From NCBI GenBank assembly GCA_011087605.1, contig JAALLE010000020.1, positions 1-48,961 of the forward strand: DNA of 48,961 bases. Direction: 5' to 3'. This DNA comes from Hyphomicrobiales bacterium. GTDB lineage: Bacteria > Pseudomonadota > Alphaproteobacteria > Rhizobiales > Rhizobiaceae. The notes under the pieces were generated by a model. The model saw nothing but the letters and a program-made list of their open reading frames with translations, had not been told where the DNA came from and ran no database searches. Of this stretch, positions 1-11,639 are shown piece after piece (positions within the stretch are counted from its first letter, which is position 1; each line of letters begins with the position of its first letter). Position numbers and translations under genes: made by a program.

Positions 1-27
1 AAATCAAATCAACGAAACCGTCGTTTC

Positions 28-327
28 TCAGATGAGTTTTTCAACGGAATAAGCCACCAGCAGATATCCGGCCTCCTGGAGCGCCTTTTTCAACCCTTTG
101 TTGCGCATAATAGCTGCGCCTGATCCATTATGACCATGAAAAAAGATGAATGCTTTTAGGGGTTTGGCTACATTGGTCGCAACCGTGGAGGCGACATAAT
201 AAGTCCCGCCATCAAGCCCTTTGATTGTGCATGCCGTCGATTGTCCGCAATCATCGTCAGCCTGAACCCCATGGGAGACCAGCAGGTTTGCGAATGCGCA
301 AAGCAGTACGAGACCAAATCGTTTCAT
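28..327 (-). pseudogene. Truncated secreted esterase (PHB-depolymerase-like), paralogue of the gene at 44283
   Basis: The first ~99 residues match the N-terminal third of the full-length esterase at 44283-45155. Both have a signal peptide, a Cys after it, the oxyanion-loop region (FFHGHNGSG here, YFHGAGSSG there), the shared string MRNKG and then a GY(L/A)-(L/I)(V/I)A strand. Likeness ends at VAYS and a stop follows five codons later, so the nucleophile elbow (GxSxG), acid and His are missing. I start it at the Met that opens the signal peptide (KRFGLVLLCAFANLL), with AAAGG just upstream; a longer reading from 360 has no ribosome site. Only 27 bases remain before the window edge, so a decayed remainder may lie outside. 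Read as a broken or decaying paralogue; a short secreted protein is possible but less likely. Confidence 0.6.
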
Positions 328-408
328 ACCTTTTGGTAGCGCAATGGTGGGGGCATTCAAGCACCCAAGCCATCACAAATCTGAGAAGTTAAATTTCTAA
401 TGATTTCC

Positions 409-436
409 TTGACAGAAGCTTTGCACTTCTTAAGAT
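409..436 (+). promoter_or_regulatory. Sigma70-type promoter for the small ORF at 483
   Basis: A perfect -35 TTGACA (409-414), a 16-base spacer and TAAGAT (431-436, four of six consensus bases). Transcription would start near 443, leaving a leader of about 40 bases that holds the dyad at 453-467 and an AAGGA ribosome site (469-473) before the ATG at 483. Confidence 0.5.
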
Positions 437-452
437 ATTCTACGGGGCGCTT

Positions 453-467
453 AGAATAACTTATTCT
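453..467. promoter_or_regulatory. 15-bp dyad in the leader of the small ORF
   Basis: AGAATA-ACT-TATTCT is a perfect inverted repeat with a 3-base centre, directly before the ribosome site. TTCTTAAG also occurs twice nearby (427-434 and 464-471). It could be an operator or a leader hairpin; the sequence does not say which. Confidence 0.35.
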
Positions 468-482
468 TAAGGATAACAGCGG

Positions 483-725
483 ATGCTACAGCGTTCAAAA
501 GTCGAAACCAGCTTGGACAGCGTACAGGCGGTGATTGAGTCTCAATCGATTCTCAATGCGTCCGTCGTCGACATACAGCAATATGATGACACGCTGGTCA
601 TATTTACGGCCGACGAAACGCCCATATCCTTCATCCGCCTGTTGATGAAAAAAGTCTGGAATGGCCCCATTGAGGTTTATTGCACCACAGCTTTGTTGGC
701 CGGTTCGGAATTGAGTCTGACCTGA
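483..725 (+). CDS. Small hypothetical protein, 80 aa
   Basis: I do not recognise the family. The 80-residue product has no signal peptide or membrane span. Its N-terminal ~30 residues (LDSVQAVIESQSILNASVVDI) look helical, followed by a beta-like stretch (DDTLVIFTADETP) and a hydrophobic end. The ORF is credible because it has a consensus -35, an acceptable -10 and an AAGGA ribosome site ten bases before the ATG, and no competing frame. It stands alone between the broken esterase (divergent) and a long non-coding region, so context gives no function. Confidence 0.5.
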   Translation: MLQRSKVETSLDSVQAVIESQSILNASVVDIQQYDDTLVIFTADETPISFIRLLMKKVWNGPIEVYCTTALLAGSELSLT

Positions 726-1024
726 CCTTCAATCACGTTTGCTGATTCAAATCCCCATTTCTTAAGTCTGTAAACCGAGTCTGCATGTCTGCAGAGGACT
801 GACTGCCGACCTGTTAGATCCTTGTGCAAACTCGGCACGAGAGCGTTTTCACCCTTGCAACCATGGATTCCGCAATGTCCGTGGCGCGCTCCGCGGAGCC
901 ATCACACAAAAGCGTCATTTACTGTGCTCTCAGGCGCAAAATGAATATTTTCTCGAAAATGTAATAAAAAATATTCGTGCAGTGGTAATCTTTATTCAAA
1001 AAGTTCAATAAGTGTGTGCGGCGA

Positions 1025-1078
1025 GAAGTAACGGAGATACGATCACCGAGCAATTAGAGAAAATATCTTCGTTACTTC
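1025..1078. repeat. Long inverted repeat, 15-bp arms
   Basis: The arms at 1025-1039 and 1064-1078 are inverted copies with one difference, which becomes a G-U pair in RNA read from the plus strand, so all 15 positions can pair. The loop is 24 bases. It sits in AT-rich DNA with no adjacent gene and no U-run after the 3' arm, so it is not a plain terminator. Candidates are a small RNA, the tip of a miniature inverted-repeat element, or the scar of one. Confidence 0.6.
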
Positions 1079-1267
1079 GAACTTTCAGAAATTGATTATA
1101 CTATTTGTATGATCCAAATAACATAGAAATTGGTAGTTCAGGTTTATCATTAGAAAGTATTAAAAATCATCTCGCGTGTTTGCGCCTTCGGCGCTGCTGA
1201 GACGGCTGATGATATCTGACCACCTACGACTTGCGCGCCATGCTGCCCTACTACGGCATCGCGCGCT

Positions 1268-1325
1268 GCCCGACGGTCTTCCGTCCCCAAGTTGCCCAAC
1301 CCACAGAGGGAGGCATCGTCGGGCC
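1268..1325. repeat. Palindromic repeat element, copy 1
   Basis: An 8-bp terminal inverted repeat (GCCCGACG at 1268-1275, CGTCGGGC at 1317-1324) encloses a 28-base core (1283-1310) identical to that of copy 2. The left arm can instead pair locally: GACGG-tctt-CCGTC at 1272-1285. Two exclusive folds are therefore possible. Confidence 0.75.
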
Positions 1326-1359
1326 AGCACAGTGTGATGTTTTATTTGCATTGTGCACC

Positions 1360-1415
1360 GCCCGACAGGACCCTGTCCCCAAGTTGCCCAACCCACAGAG
1401 GGGGGCCTGTCGGGC
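1360..1415. repeat. Palindromic repeat element, copy 2
   Basis: A perfect 10-bp terminal inverted repeat (GCCCGACAGG at 1360-1369, CCTGTCGGGC at 1406-1415) flanks the same 28-base core (1375-1402), 92 bases downstream of copy 1. The local alternative hairpin (GACAGG at 1364-1369 with CCTGTC at 1372-1377) is also kept. The arms differ from copy 1 but change together. Confidence 0.75.
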
Positions 1416-1698
1416 TCCAATTTTCTTCCAACGCACTGTAAAGGGCACGACGCCCCTGATGCGGCTCACGCTGAGCCACTATAATGTGCCCGGCGAATGG
1501 CGCACCTGGATTGCTGCTTAAAGAATATGTTTGACTATAGGGGCTGGCCCAAAAGAGTGATAACAGATCGCCTCTGATCTGATCATCGCGGATTGGGGTG
1601 GCGCGGCTTGTCACATCGCAAGATCATGGTTCGGCAACCTTGCCGCCACTTCGCCGCCTCGCCGCTTTGTCGCCCCGCCGCCCCGTAGTTGGAAGAAT

Positions 1699-2589
1699 AT
1701 GAAACAAACTCGCCTCACCCTGACCACCCGCAAGCCGGAAGCCTATCACATAGCCAGCATACTCGATCCACAGTTCGAAGAGGATGGCGTTACCAGCGTG
1801 CTGTTTGAAACCCGGGAAGACAGTGGCCGTTGGTCCTACTCGATTTATGTACCCGAAGAAGAAGCCACCCATTGGGACGGCATTATTCGCGATCGATTGG
1901 GGCATGATTGTTTTGGGCTGGATCTTATGCATGAACCGGTTGCCAATGTTGACTGGGTCAGCCAGACTCTGCAGCAATTGTCGCCGGTCAGTGCCGGTCG
2001 GTTTTTGGTTCATGGTTCCCACGATCGCGACAAGGCTGCTCACCAACGCATTGCGGTTGAAATTGACGCTGGGCAGGCATTTGGAACGGGGCACCATGGC
2101 ACAACTGCCGGTTGTCTGGAGATGCTGGAATTGTGCCTGCGTGAAAGCAGCGGCCAGCTGGGCCTGCCGCGCCGCGCCCTTGATATCGGCACCGGTTCCG
2201 GCGTGCTGGCCATTGCAATGGCAAAAGCAGTCCATATACCAATTCTGGCGACCGACATAGACCCGGTCGCTGTCACAACTGCCCACGAAAACTGCCGCTT
2301 GAACCAGGTTGCCAACCATGTGCGTTGCGCAACGGCAAATGGATTTCACCACCCGTTATTTGCCAAATTCGGGAAAGCTGACCTTGTATTTGCCAATATA
2401 CTGGCGCGCCCGCTGGAGGCTCTGGCACGCCCGATGGTTTTACATCTGGCGCCCGGTGCACAGGTCATTTTATCTGGATTATTGCCGCACCAGCGGGCCC
2501 GAATAACGGCCGCCTATCGCGCCCAGGGGCTGAAATTGCAGAACTGGATCATTCGCGATGGCTGGTTGACCATGTTGATGCGGGCATAA
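1699..2589 (+). CDS. prmA: Ribosomal protein L11 methyltransferase
   Basis: A class I SAM-dependent methyltransferase that methylates ribosomal protein L11 in the cytoplasm. The 296 residues match the usual family length (about 290). Motif I DIGTGSGVLAIAM begins near residue 162, the acidic loop DIDPVAV near 187 and the catalytic-region motif ANILARPLEAL near 232. The N-terminal ~130 residues form the L11-binding part and include the family string GQAFGTGHHGTT. The ATG has GGAAG at 1691-1695. It is a single gene with a bidirectional terminator directly at its stop codon. A cgcc-rich tract lies just upstream. Confidence 0.95.
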   Translation: MKQTRLTLTTRKPEAYHIASILDPQFEEDGVTSVLFETREDSGRWSYSIYVPEEEATHWDGIIRDRLGHDCFGLDLMHEPVANVDWVSQTLQQLSPVSAGRFLVHGSHDRDKAAHQRIAVEIDAGQAFGTGHHGTTAGCLEMLELCLRESSGQLGLPRRALDIGTGSGVLAIAMAKAVHIPILATDIDPVAVTTAHENCRLNQVANHVRCATANGFHHPLFAKFGKADLVFANILARPLEALARPMVLHLAPGAQVILSGLLPHQRARITAAYRAQGLKLQNWIIRDGWLTMLMRA

Positions 2590-2620
2590 AAAAAGCGGCC
2601 CCGAAGGTCCGCTCTTTTTT
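2587..2620. terminator. Bidirectional rho-independent terminator
   Basis: A GC-rich stem with an AGCGG/CCGCT base (2594-2613) is flanked by an A-run on the left and TTTTTT (2615-2620) on the right. It can end prmA on the plus strand and the DUF1127 gene on the minus strand, which converge here. Confidence 0.85.
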
Positions 2621-2659
2621 CATATGCGCTGCGCCTCAAGCGGCGCTGCCAACCCATGT

Positions 2660-2824
2660 TTAAAATGGATAGACTGATACGCCCTGTTTCTTGATGGCGT
2701 CGCGGCTGAAACCGGCTTTGTTCAGGGTGTCGTCATCAAGGTTGAGGAGGGCACCGTTGACATAGCGGCGAGCCTGTTTTTCACGTGCTGCAACCATGCG
2801 GTCGAATGTGCTTTTAAATCCCAT
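2660..2824 (-). CDS. DUF1127 small protein, 54 aa
   Basis: A small Arg/Lys-rich protein of the YjiS/DUF1127 type common in alphaproteobacteria; some relatives elsewhere have been linked to phosphate, stress or RNA turnover, but no job can be assigned here. It shows the family pattern: a basic helix (REKQARRYVNGAL), LDDDTLNKAGFSRDAI, and a short C-terminal tail. I start it at 2824 because AAGGAAGAG lies just before that ATG; the longer reading from 2842 would place this ribosome site inside the gene. Upstream (about 2838-2870) are interleaved inverted repeats (GAAAC/GTTTC inside CATCG/CGATG) that may control it. Confidence 0.8.
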   Translation of the reverse strand: MGFKSTFDRMVAAREKQARRYVNGALLNLDDDTLNKAGFSRDAIKKQGVSVYPF

Positions 2825-3064
2825 CGTCTCTTCCTTTATCATCGTTTCGAAACATGATTGTTTCGCGATGATTGAAAGATAGAATTCTGGCTGAGTTTAG
2901 TAAGGGGTATTAATGCAAACGAGCCTTGCAGCATTTGCATGGCAAAATTTACCGCTTTGTCACATTCGCCCCATCATTGATTCCGTGATAACAATCGATC
3001 CCAATTCAACCCGAATTTGTTGTGGCAGATTTGGACAGATCGGCCAAAACAAAAGGCAGTCTAA

Positions 3065-4909
3065 ATGTTTCAGAATTTCGATGCACCAGCGGCACCGGTG
3101 ATTGGTGATAATCGCTTAATCCAGCTACGCCAGCTGATGCGTGACAACAATGTCACCATGGTTTTGGTGCCCCACAATGATGAACAGAACAATGAATACC
3201 TGCCTGCCGACAAGGAACGGCTTGCATGGCTGACCGGCTTTACCGGTTCAGCCGGTACGGCACTGGTTACACTCGACCGCGCAGTGCTGTTTGTTGATGG
3301 TCGGTATACCTTGCAGGCGGCGGAACAGGCCGATCAAAATCACTGGACCATTGAAAGCCTGATTGAAAGACCGCCCCACAAATGGTTTCAGGAAAACGCA
3401 ACTTCAAACGATGTTCTTGGATTTGATCCCTGGTTACACACCAATGCGCAGGTCAAACAGTTGAAAAAAGCTGTCGAACACAGCAACAGTCGGGCTGTTG
3501 AACTGGCATCCAATCCCATCGATCAGATTTGGCACGACCAGCCCCCGACTCCACTGGAGCCAACCCAGATTCACGATTTTTCCCATGCAGGCCGCTTAAC
3601 CCGAGACAAGTTGCAGGACATGCAGGCCAAGCTGGAGGAAAATCAGGCGGATTTGTGCATATTGACCGACCCGGCTTCTGTTTGCTGGCTGTTCAACATC
3701 CGCGGCCAGGATGTCGCCCACACACCGATTTCCCTGTCCCACGCAATATTGCGCAATTCAGATGAGCCCCTGCTGTTCATAGACCAACGCAAACTGGACA
3801 TGGAGACCAAGGCCTTTCTTACACAAGTCGCGTCGATGCGACCGCCTTCGGAACTGGCCGAGACCATCAAAGAACTCGCAGATGGTGCGCGGGTCATGCT
3901 GGACGGCACAATCAGCCCGTTTGCCTTGAATTCTCTGGTCGAGGCATCCGGTGGAACCATCATCGATGCCAAAGACCCGGTTTCCCTGCCAAGAGCATCC
4001 AAGAACGACGCGGAACTTGCTGGTTCCCGAACCGCGCACAAACGTGACGGAGCCGCCATGGTCTCCTTTCTTGCATGGCTGGACGCGCAACCGGCGGGCA
4101 CGATTGACGAGATCGAAGCTGCAAAAAAGCTCGAACAGTTTCGCGCCGATATGGCCGGCAATATGCCGCTTCGGGATATTTCATTTGATACGATTTCCGG
4201 CTCCGGCCCCAATGGCGCAATTGTTCACTATCGGGTCAATGAATCCACCAATCGTATGCTTCAGGCCGGTGAACTCTATCTCAGTGATTCCGGCGGCCAA
4301 TATGACGACGGCACCACCGATATCACCCGGACCATCGCCGTCGGTGAGCCAGACGTTGAGGAACGTCGCGCCTTCACGCTGGTGCTGAAAGGCCATATTG
4401 CCATTGCCCTGGCCCGCTTCCCAAAAGGCACCCGTGGTGTGGATATTGACGCGCTCGCCCGAATGCCACTGTGGCAACACGGCATGGATTATGCCCACGG
4501 CACGGGCCACGGCGTTGGCTCCTATCTCGCCGTACACGAAGGGCCGCAAAATATTTCAAAACGTGGCATTCAGGAATTTCTGCCAGGCATGATCGTCTCC
4601 AATGAGCCCGGCTATTATCGCTCCGGCGCTTTTGGCATTCGCATTGAAAATCTGGTGATTGTCCGCGAAGAAATGGATATTGACGGCGGCGACCAGCCCA
4701 TGATGGGATTTGAAACCATCACTCTGGCACCGATTGACCAACGGCTAATCGACCCAAACCTGCTCAGCGATGACGAACTGCACTGGCTCAATGCCTATCA
4801 CGGCTGGGTCAATCGTGAGATCAGCCCGCTTGTAGACGCCAGTGTCGCCGACTGGCTGCAACGCGCAACCCAACCGATTTCCCGCGAACTGCCCGCCGCA
4901 TCGGCTTAG
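3065..4909 (+). CDS. Xaa-Pro aminopeptidase, M24B family
   Basis: A cytosolic dinuclear-metal peptidase that removes the residue before proline. At 614 residues it is the long three-domain form (like eukaryotic cytosolic aminopeptidase P1), not the ~440-residue PepP. Two creatinase-like N-terminal domains fill roughly residues 1-310. The pita-bread domain carries the metal ligands: Asp in DSGGQYDDGTTDITR (about 407-421), His in GHGVGSYLAVHEGP (about 480), Glu in NEPGYY (about 513) and Glu in RIENLVIV. The ATG has AAGG upstream. It stands alone, 79 bases before a NUDIX gene, separated by low-complexity DNA. Confidence 0.92.
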   Translation: MFQNFDAPAAPVIGDNRLIQLRQLMRDNNVTMVLVPHNDEQNNEYLPADKERLAWLTGFTGSAGTALVTLDRAVLFVDGRYTLQAAEQADQNHWTIESLIERPPHKWFQENATSNDVLGFDPWLHTNAQVKQLKKAVEHSNSRAVELASNPIDQIWHDQPPTPLEPTQIHDFSHAGRLTRDKLQDMQAKLEENQADLCILTDPASVCWLFNIRGQDVAHTPISLSHAILRNSDEPLLFIDQRKLDMETKAFLTQVASMRPPSELAETIKELADGARVMLDGTISPFALNSLVEASGGTIIDAKDPVSLPRASKNDAELAGSRTAHKRDGAAMVSFLAWLDAQPAGTIDEIEAAKKLEQFRADMAGNMPLRDISFDTISGSGPNGAIVHYRVNESTNRMLQAGELYLSDSGGQYDDGTTDITRTIAVGEPDVEERRAFTLVLKGHIAIALARFPKGTRGVDIDALARMPLWQHGMDYAHGTGHGVGSYLAVHEGPQNISKRGIQEFLPGMIVSNEPGYYRSGAFGIRIENLVIVREEMDIDGGDQPMMGFETITLAPIDQRLIDPNLLSDDELHWLNAYHGWVNREISPLVDASVADWLQRATQPISRELPAASA

Positions 4910-4969
4910 CGGCAGCGGCGAGACGGCGACGACGACGAGACGAGACGCGGCGACGGCCGCCGCCGCCTG
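4910..4969. repeat. GC-rich low-complexity intergenic tract
   Basis: The gap between the aminopeptidase and the NUDIX gene is built from imperfect cgg/gac/gag units (for example ggcgacgacgacgagacgag). It has no stop-to-stop coding character and no hairpin with a T-run. It resembles the cgcc-rich run before prmA, so slippage expansion is the simplest reading. Confidence 0.5.
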
Positions 4970-4988
4970 AAAGCAAAGGCAAAATGGA

Positions 4989-5411
4989 ATGCGACGCATC
5001 GTCAACGGCATTTTGTGGCGCGATAACCAGTTATTGCTTGCCCATCGAAGTCCACAACGAGAATTCTATCCAGATTGCTGGGCTTTCCCCGGCGGCCATG
5101 TGGAAGCCGGTGAATCGATCGAAGACGCGTTGCGACGTGAACTGATTGAAGAAATCGGTGTAACCCCTGCCCGCTTTCAATGCGCCGGAAAAATCACCAC
5201 CACGTCAAAATTGGCAAGCAATAACGCAATCTTTCATATGTTTGTGATTTCTGAATGGACCGGCGACCCAGTCATCAGGGACTCTGAACACACGAAGCTG
5301 AGTTGGATGTCTGTGGCTGAAGCAATCGCCACCAGAAACTTGGCGCTGCAGGAATATCCGGCATTGCTGCGATCCCTGCCTGTACTGGCAACACCTGGTT
5401 CGGACGGCTAA
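4989..5411 (+). CDS. NUDIX hydrolase, 140 aa
   Basis: Hydrolyses a nucleoside diphosphate linked to some moiety; the substrate cannot be read from sequence. A complete Nudix box (G-x5-E-x7-REUxEExGU) begins at GGHVEAGES near residue 35 and ends with RELIEEIGV. The N-terminus ([17 protein letters not shown]) is the usual first strands. Length fits a single-domain member of the MutT/house-cleaning kind. The ribosome site is weak (AAAGG about ten bases upstream); an out-of-frame ATG lies five bases earlier. Confidence 0.9.
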   Translation: MRRIVNGILWRDNQLLLAHRSPQREFYPDCWAFPGGHVEAGESIEDALRRELIEEIGVTPARFQCAGKITTTSKLASNNAIFHMFVISEWTGDPVIRDSEHTKLSWMSVAEAIATRNLALQEYPALLRSLPVLATPGSDG

Positions 5412-5432
5412 TTCCACAAGCACAATTAATAT

Positions 5433-5488
5433 TCAACCAAATGGTTGACTATTATTCCACTGCTCCTATGATCGCCCGAATGGTTGAA
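5433..5488. promoter_or_regulatory. Operator of the ArsR-AHSA1 cassette
   Basis: A perfect dyad TCAACC-AAAT-GGTTGA (5433-5448) overlaps the -35 of the promoter at 5445, and the half-site AATGGTTGA recurs at 5479-5487 over the likely transcription start. This is what an autorepressing ArsR protein would be expected to bind. Confidence 0.6.
5445..5472 (+). promoter_or_regulatory. Promoter of the ArsR-AHSA1-DUF1761 cassette
   Basis: TTGACT (5445-5450), 16-base spacer, TATGAT (5467-5472): five of six matches in each box. The predicted start falls at about 5479-5480, on the A of an in-frame ATG, implying a leaderless message. Confidence 0.55.
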
Positions 5489-5827
5489 CAGGAACCCGAT
5501 ACGAGGCAGCTCTCCAATGTGCTTAAAGCGGTTAGTGATCCCACGCGCAGGTCGATCCTCACCCAACTGGTGCAGGAGGGACATATCCGGGTGACCGATA
5601 TCGCTGCCTATTTTGACATGAGCCTGAATTCTGTCTCCAAGCACATCAAGGTACTGGAGGCAGCAGGACTGGTTTCCCGGCAGACCATGGGGCGCACCCA
5701 TCTGATCAGCGCCAACATGGAGCCGGTCTCTTTGATCGACGAGTGGTTCACTCAATTGAGGTCGGTATGGGATATTCGCCTTGAAAAATTGGACAGCGTG
5801 CTAACGGAGAAAAATCAAAATGAGTGA
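5480..5827 (+). CDS. ArsR-family winged-helix repressor
   Basis: A small HTH regulator of the SdpR-like ArsR branch that accompanies AHSA1 genes. The core reads LSNVLKAVSDPTRRSILTQL, then the recognition helix region MSLNSVSKHIKVLEAAGLV and the wing RQTMGRTHLI. No metal-site Cys pair is seen in the HTH, so it is not an obvious metal sensor. The frame is open from 5441, with ATGs at 5441, 5468 and 5480, none with a ribosome site. I choose 5480 because the promoter predicts a message starting there and because 115 residues is the family's usual length. Its 3' end overlaps the AHSA1 gene by eight bases, so the two are translationally coupled. Confidence 0.85.
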   Translation: MVEQEPDTRQLSNVLKAVSDPTRRSILTQLVQEGHIRVTDIAAYFDMSLNSVSKHIKVLEAAGLVSRQTMGRTHLISANMEPVSLIDEWFTQLRSVWDIRLEKLDSVLTEKNQNE

Positions 5828-6245
5828 TCTGACGCTGACGACATCCCGTCACATCAAGGCCGCCAGGAATATTGTATTTGACGCTTGGCTCGACCCGGAA
5901 ATGCTGGCTCGTTTCATGCTCCCTGGTGAAGGCATGACAGTGCCCAGTGCCTCGGTTGAACCGCAGGTCGGCGGTCGATTTGCAATCGTCATGCAAGCTG
6001 GCGATCAGCAAATTCCCCACGGGGGTGAATATAAGGAAATCGACAGGTTTGACCGCATTATCTTCACTTGGGAATCGCCATTTTCTGTTGATGGCAGCAC
6101 CGTGACACTAAACTTCAAAGACGCTGATTCCGGCGGCACAGACCTCGAACTCATTCATGTGAAATTCGCCGATGAGCCAACCAGAGACAATCATCTGGGA
6201 GGCTGGGACAGCATCCTGGCAACGCTGGACGGTGTTCTGTCCTAA
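5820..6245 (+). CDS. AHSA1/SRPBCC-fold protein
   Basis: A START-like (SRPBCC) protein of the AHSA1 family, which forms a hydrophobic ligand pocket; ligands are unknown for this group. Family marks are the N-terminal RHIKAARNIVFDAWLDPEMLARFM, the central PQVGGRFAIVMQ, the EYKEIDRFDRIIFTWES turn and the C-terminal GGWDSILATLDGVL. The 141-residue length is standard. It overlaps the ArsR gene and is followed 22 bases later by a DUF1761 membrane protein, a combination often met in proteobacteria. Confidence 0.88.
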   Translation: MSDLTLTTSRHIKAARNIVFDAWLDPEMLARFMLPGEGMTVPSASVEPQVGGRFAIVMQAGDQQIPHGGEYKEIDRFDRIIFTWESPFSVDGSTVTLNFKDADSGGTDLELIHVKFADEPTRDNHLGGWDSILATLDGVLS

Positions 6246-6267
6246 TTAATTCGCAAAGGAGACAATT

Positions 6268-6654
6268 ATGGAAAGCGAACTTGGAAACATAAACTGGATT
6301 GCCGTTATTGTCGGCACAGTCGTTGCATTTCTGGTCGGGTGGCTGTGGTACAGTCCAAAATTATTTGGCACCGGCTGGGCCGCGGGTTCCGGGGTTGAGC
6401 TTGGCAGCGCCCAGTCGATGCCGGTTTTTGCCATGGTCAGCCAGTTGGTCGCGCTGTTTCTTTTAGCCCTAGTGATCGGCATTACAGCCACCTTTGAACA
6501 CCTGATAACCGCAATCATCGCCATTCTCGCCGCTGCTTGTTTTACCATGTCGGCGGGCGCTTTTGTTAAAAAGTCCGGATACGCGCTGGGTGTGGATTTT
6601 GGTTACATTGTCGTTGCAGGAGTTGTCATGATCATCTGCCAGGGCATTTTCTGA
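6268..6654 (+). CDS. DUF1761 integral membrane protein
   Basis: A 128-residue membrane protein with about four hydrophobic helices: INWIAVIVGTVVAFLVGWLWY, MVSQLVALFLLALVIGI, LITAIIAILAAACF and YIVVAGVVMIICQGIF. The first helix ending in GWLWYSPKLFG is the DUF1761 hallmark. A strong AAAGGAG lies seven bases before the ATG. It is the last gene of the ArsR cassette and ends three bases from the convergent azlD, with no terminator between them. Function is unknown for the family. Confidence 0.85.
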   Translation: MESELGNINWIAVIVGTVVAFLVGWLWYSPKLFGTGWAAGSGVELGSAQSMPVFAMVSQLVALFLLALVIGITATFEHLITAIIAILAAACFTMSAGAFVKKSGYALGVDFGYIVVAGVVMIICQGIF

Positions 6655-6657
6655 TCT

Positions 6658-6943
6658 TCAGATCAAGGTTCTTAGACCGACCAGCACAACCATGCTGACA
6701 GCGACGCTGAACATCAGTGGTGCGCGCAACGCGATCAAGCCGGAAACGAGAATTGCCAACACCTCAGCCGGGCCGTGCGTCACCAATGACGGTGCCACCA
6801 AGGCGGCCATCACTGCGGTTGGCACGGCATCAAGGGCGGCGCTGACCCGGTGGTGAATCGTTCCAAATCTCGACAGGATCACGTGCCTGCCACACCGGGT
6901 AAGATAGGTCACAGCAGCACAGGCAAGGAATAACCAGGTCAGA

Positions 6944-6951
<8 letters not shown>
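6658..6951 (-). CDS. azlD: AzlD-family branched-chain amino acid export subunit
   Basis: The small partner of an AzlC/AzlD (YgaZ/YgaH-type) exporter for branched-chain amino acids. The 97 residues hold three to four membrane helices, with the family strings TYLTRCGRHVI, VPTAVMAALVAPSL and LIALRAPLMFSVAVSM. The start is placed at ATG 6951 because AGGAGG lies six bases upstream; an in-frame TTG at 6957 is less likely. It overlaps azlC by eight bases, as in most such pairs. Confidence 0.85.
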
Positions 6952-11478
<4,527 letters not shown>

Positions 11479-11639
11479 GGAACTCTTTGATCTGAATTGG
11501 AACGAGTCTTATGGCAAAGACTATTACCTAATGCAGCGATCAGGAACCAGTATGTTTACGGTATGTACCAAGATATTTGCGCATTGGAGCGCTCCACAGA
11601 AGCCTATTGGCCAAATACGGCGCTTGGCTGGACGGTGGA

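Larger units (their letters stand above)
726..1698. other. Long repeat-bearing intergenic region
   Basis: No convincing gene is present. Roughly 940-1170 is clearly more AT-rich than its surroundings and contains a 15-bp hairpin (1025-1078). From 1268 to 1415 there are two copies of a palindromic repeat. A CAGATC-N6-GATCTG dyad lies at 1566-1583, a TTGTCACAT motif at 1608-1616, and a GC-rich cgcc-type low-complexity run at about 1648-1686 just before prmA. The short open frames here owe their length to the repeats and have no ribosome sites. Confidence 0.6.

Noticed and set aside
780-795. TCTGCA-N4-TGCAGA hairpin after the small ORF as a terminator
   Set aside because: The stem is only 6 bp, no T-run follows, and it lies more than 50 bases past the stop.
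1268-1415. Possible CRISPR array
   Set aside because: Only two units with strong terminal inverted repeats, a 92-base period, no spacer series and no cas genes.
1160-1614. Several overlapping ORFs of 70-96 codons on both strands
   Set aside because: They exist only because the two palindromic repeats are open in many frames (repeated GWATWG/VGQLGD-like strings in different frames). No ribosome sites or codon pattern.
1624-2352. 242-codon ORF antisense to prmA
   Set aside because: Mirror of a clear PrmA coding frame; its own product has no recognisable features.
2913-3101. 62-codon plus-strand ORF before the aminopeptidase
   Set aside because: Overlaps the true start of the aminopeptidase in another frame; composition looks non-coding.
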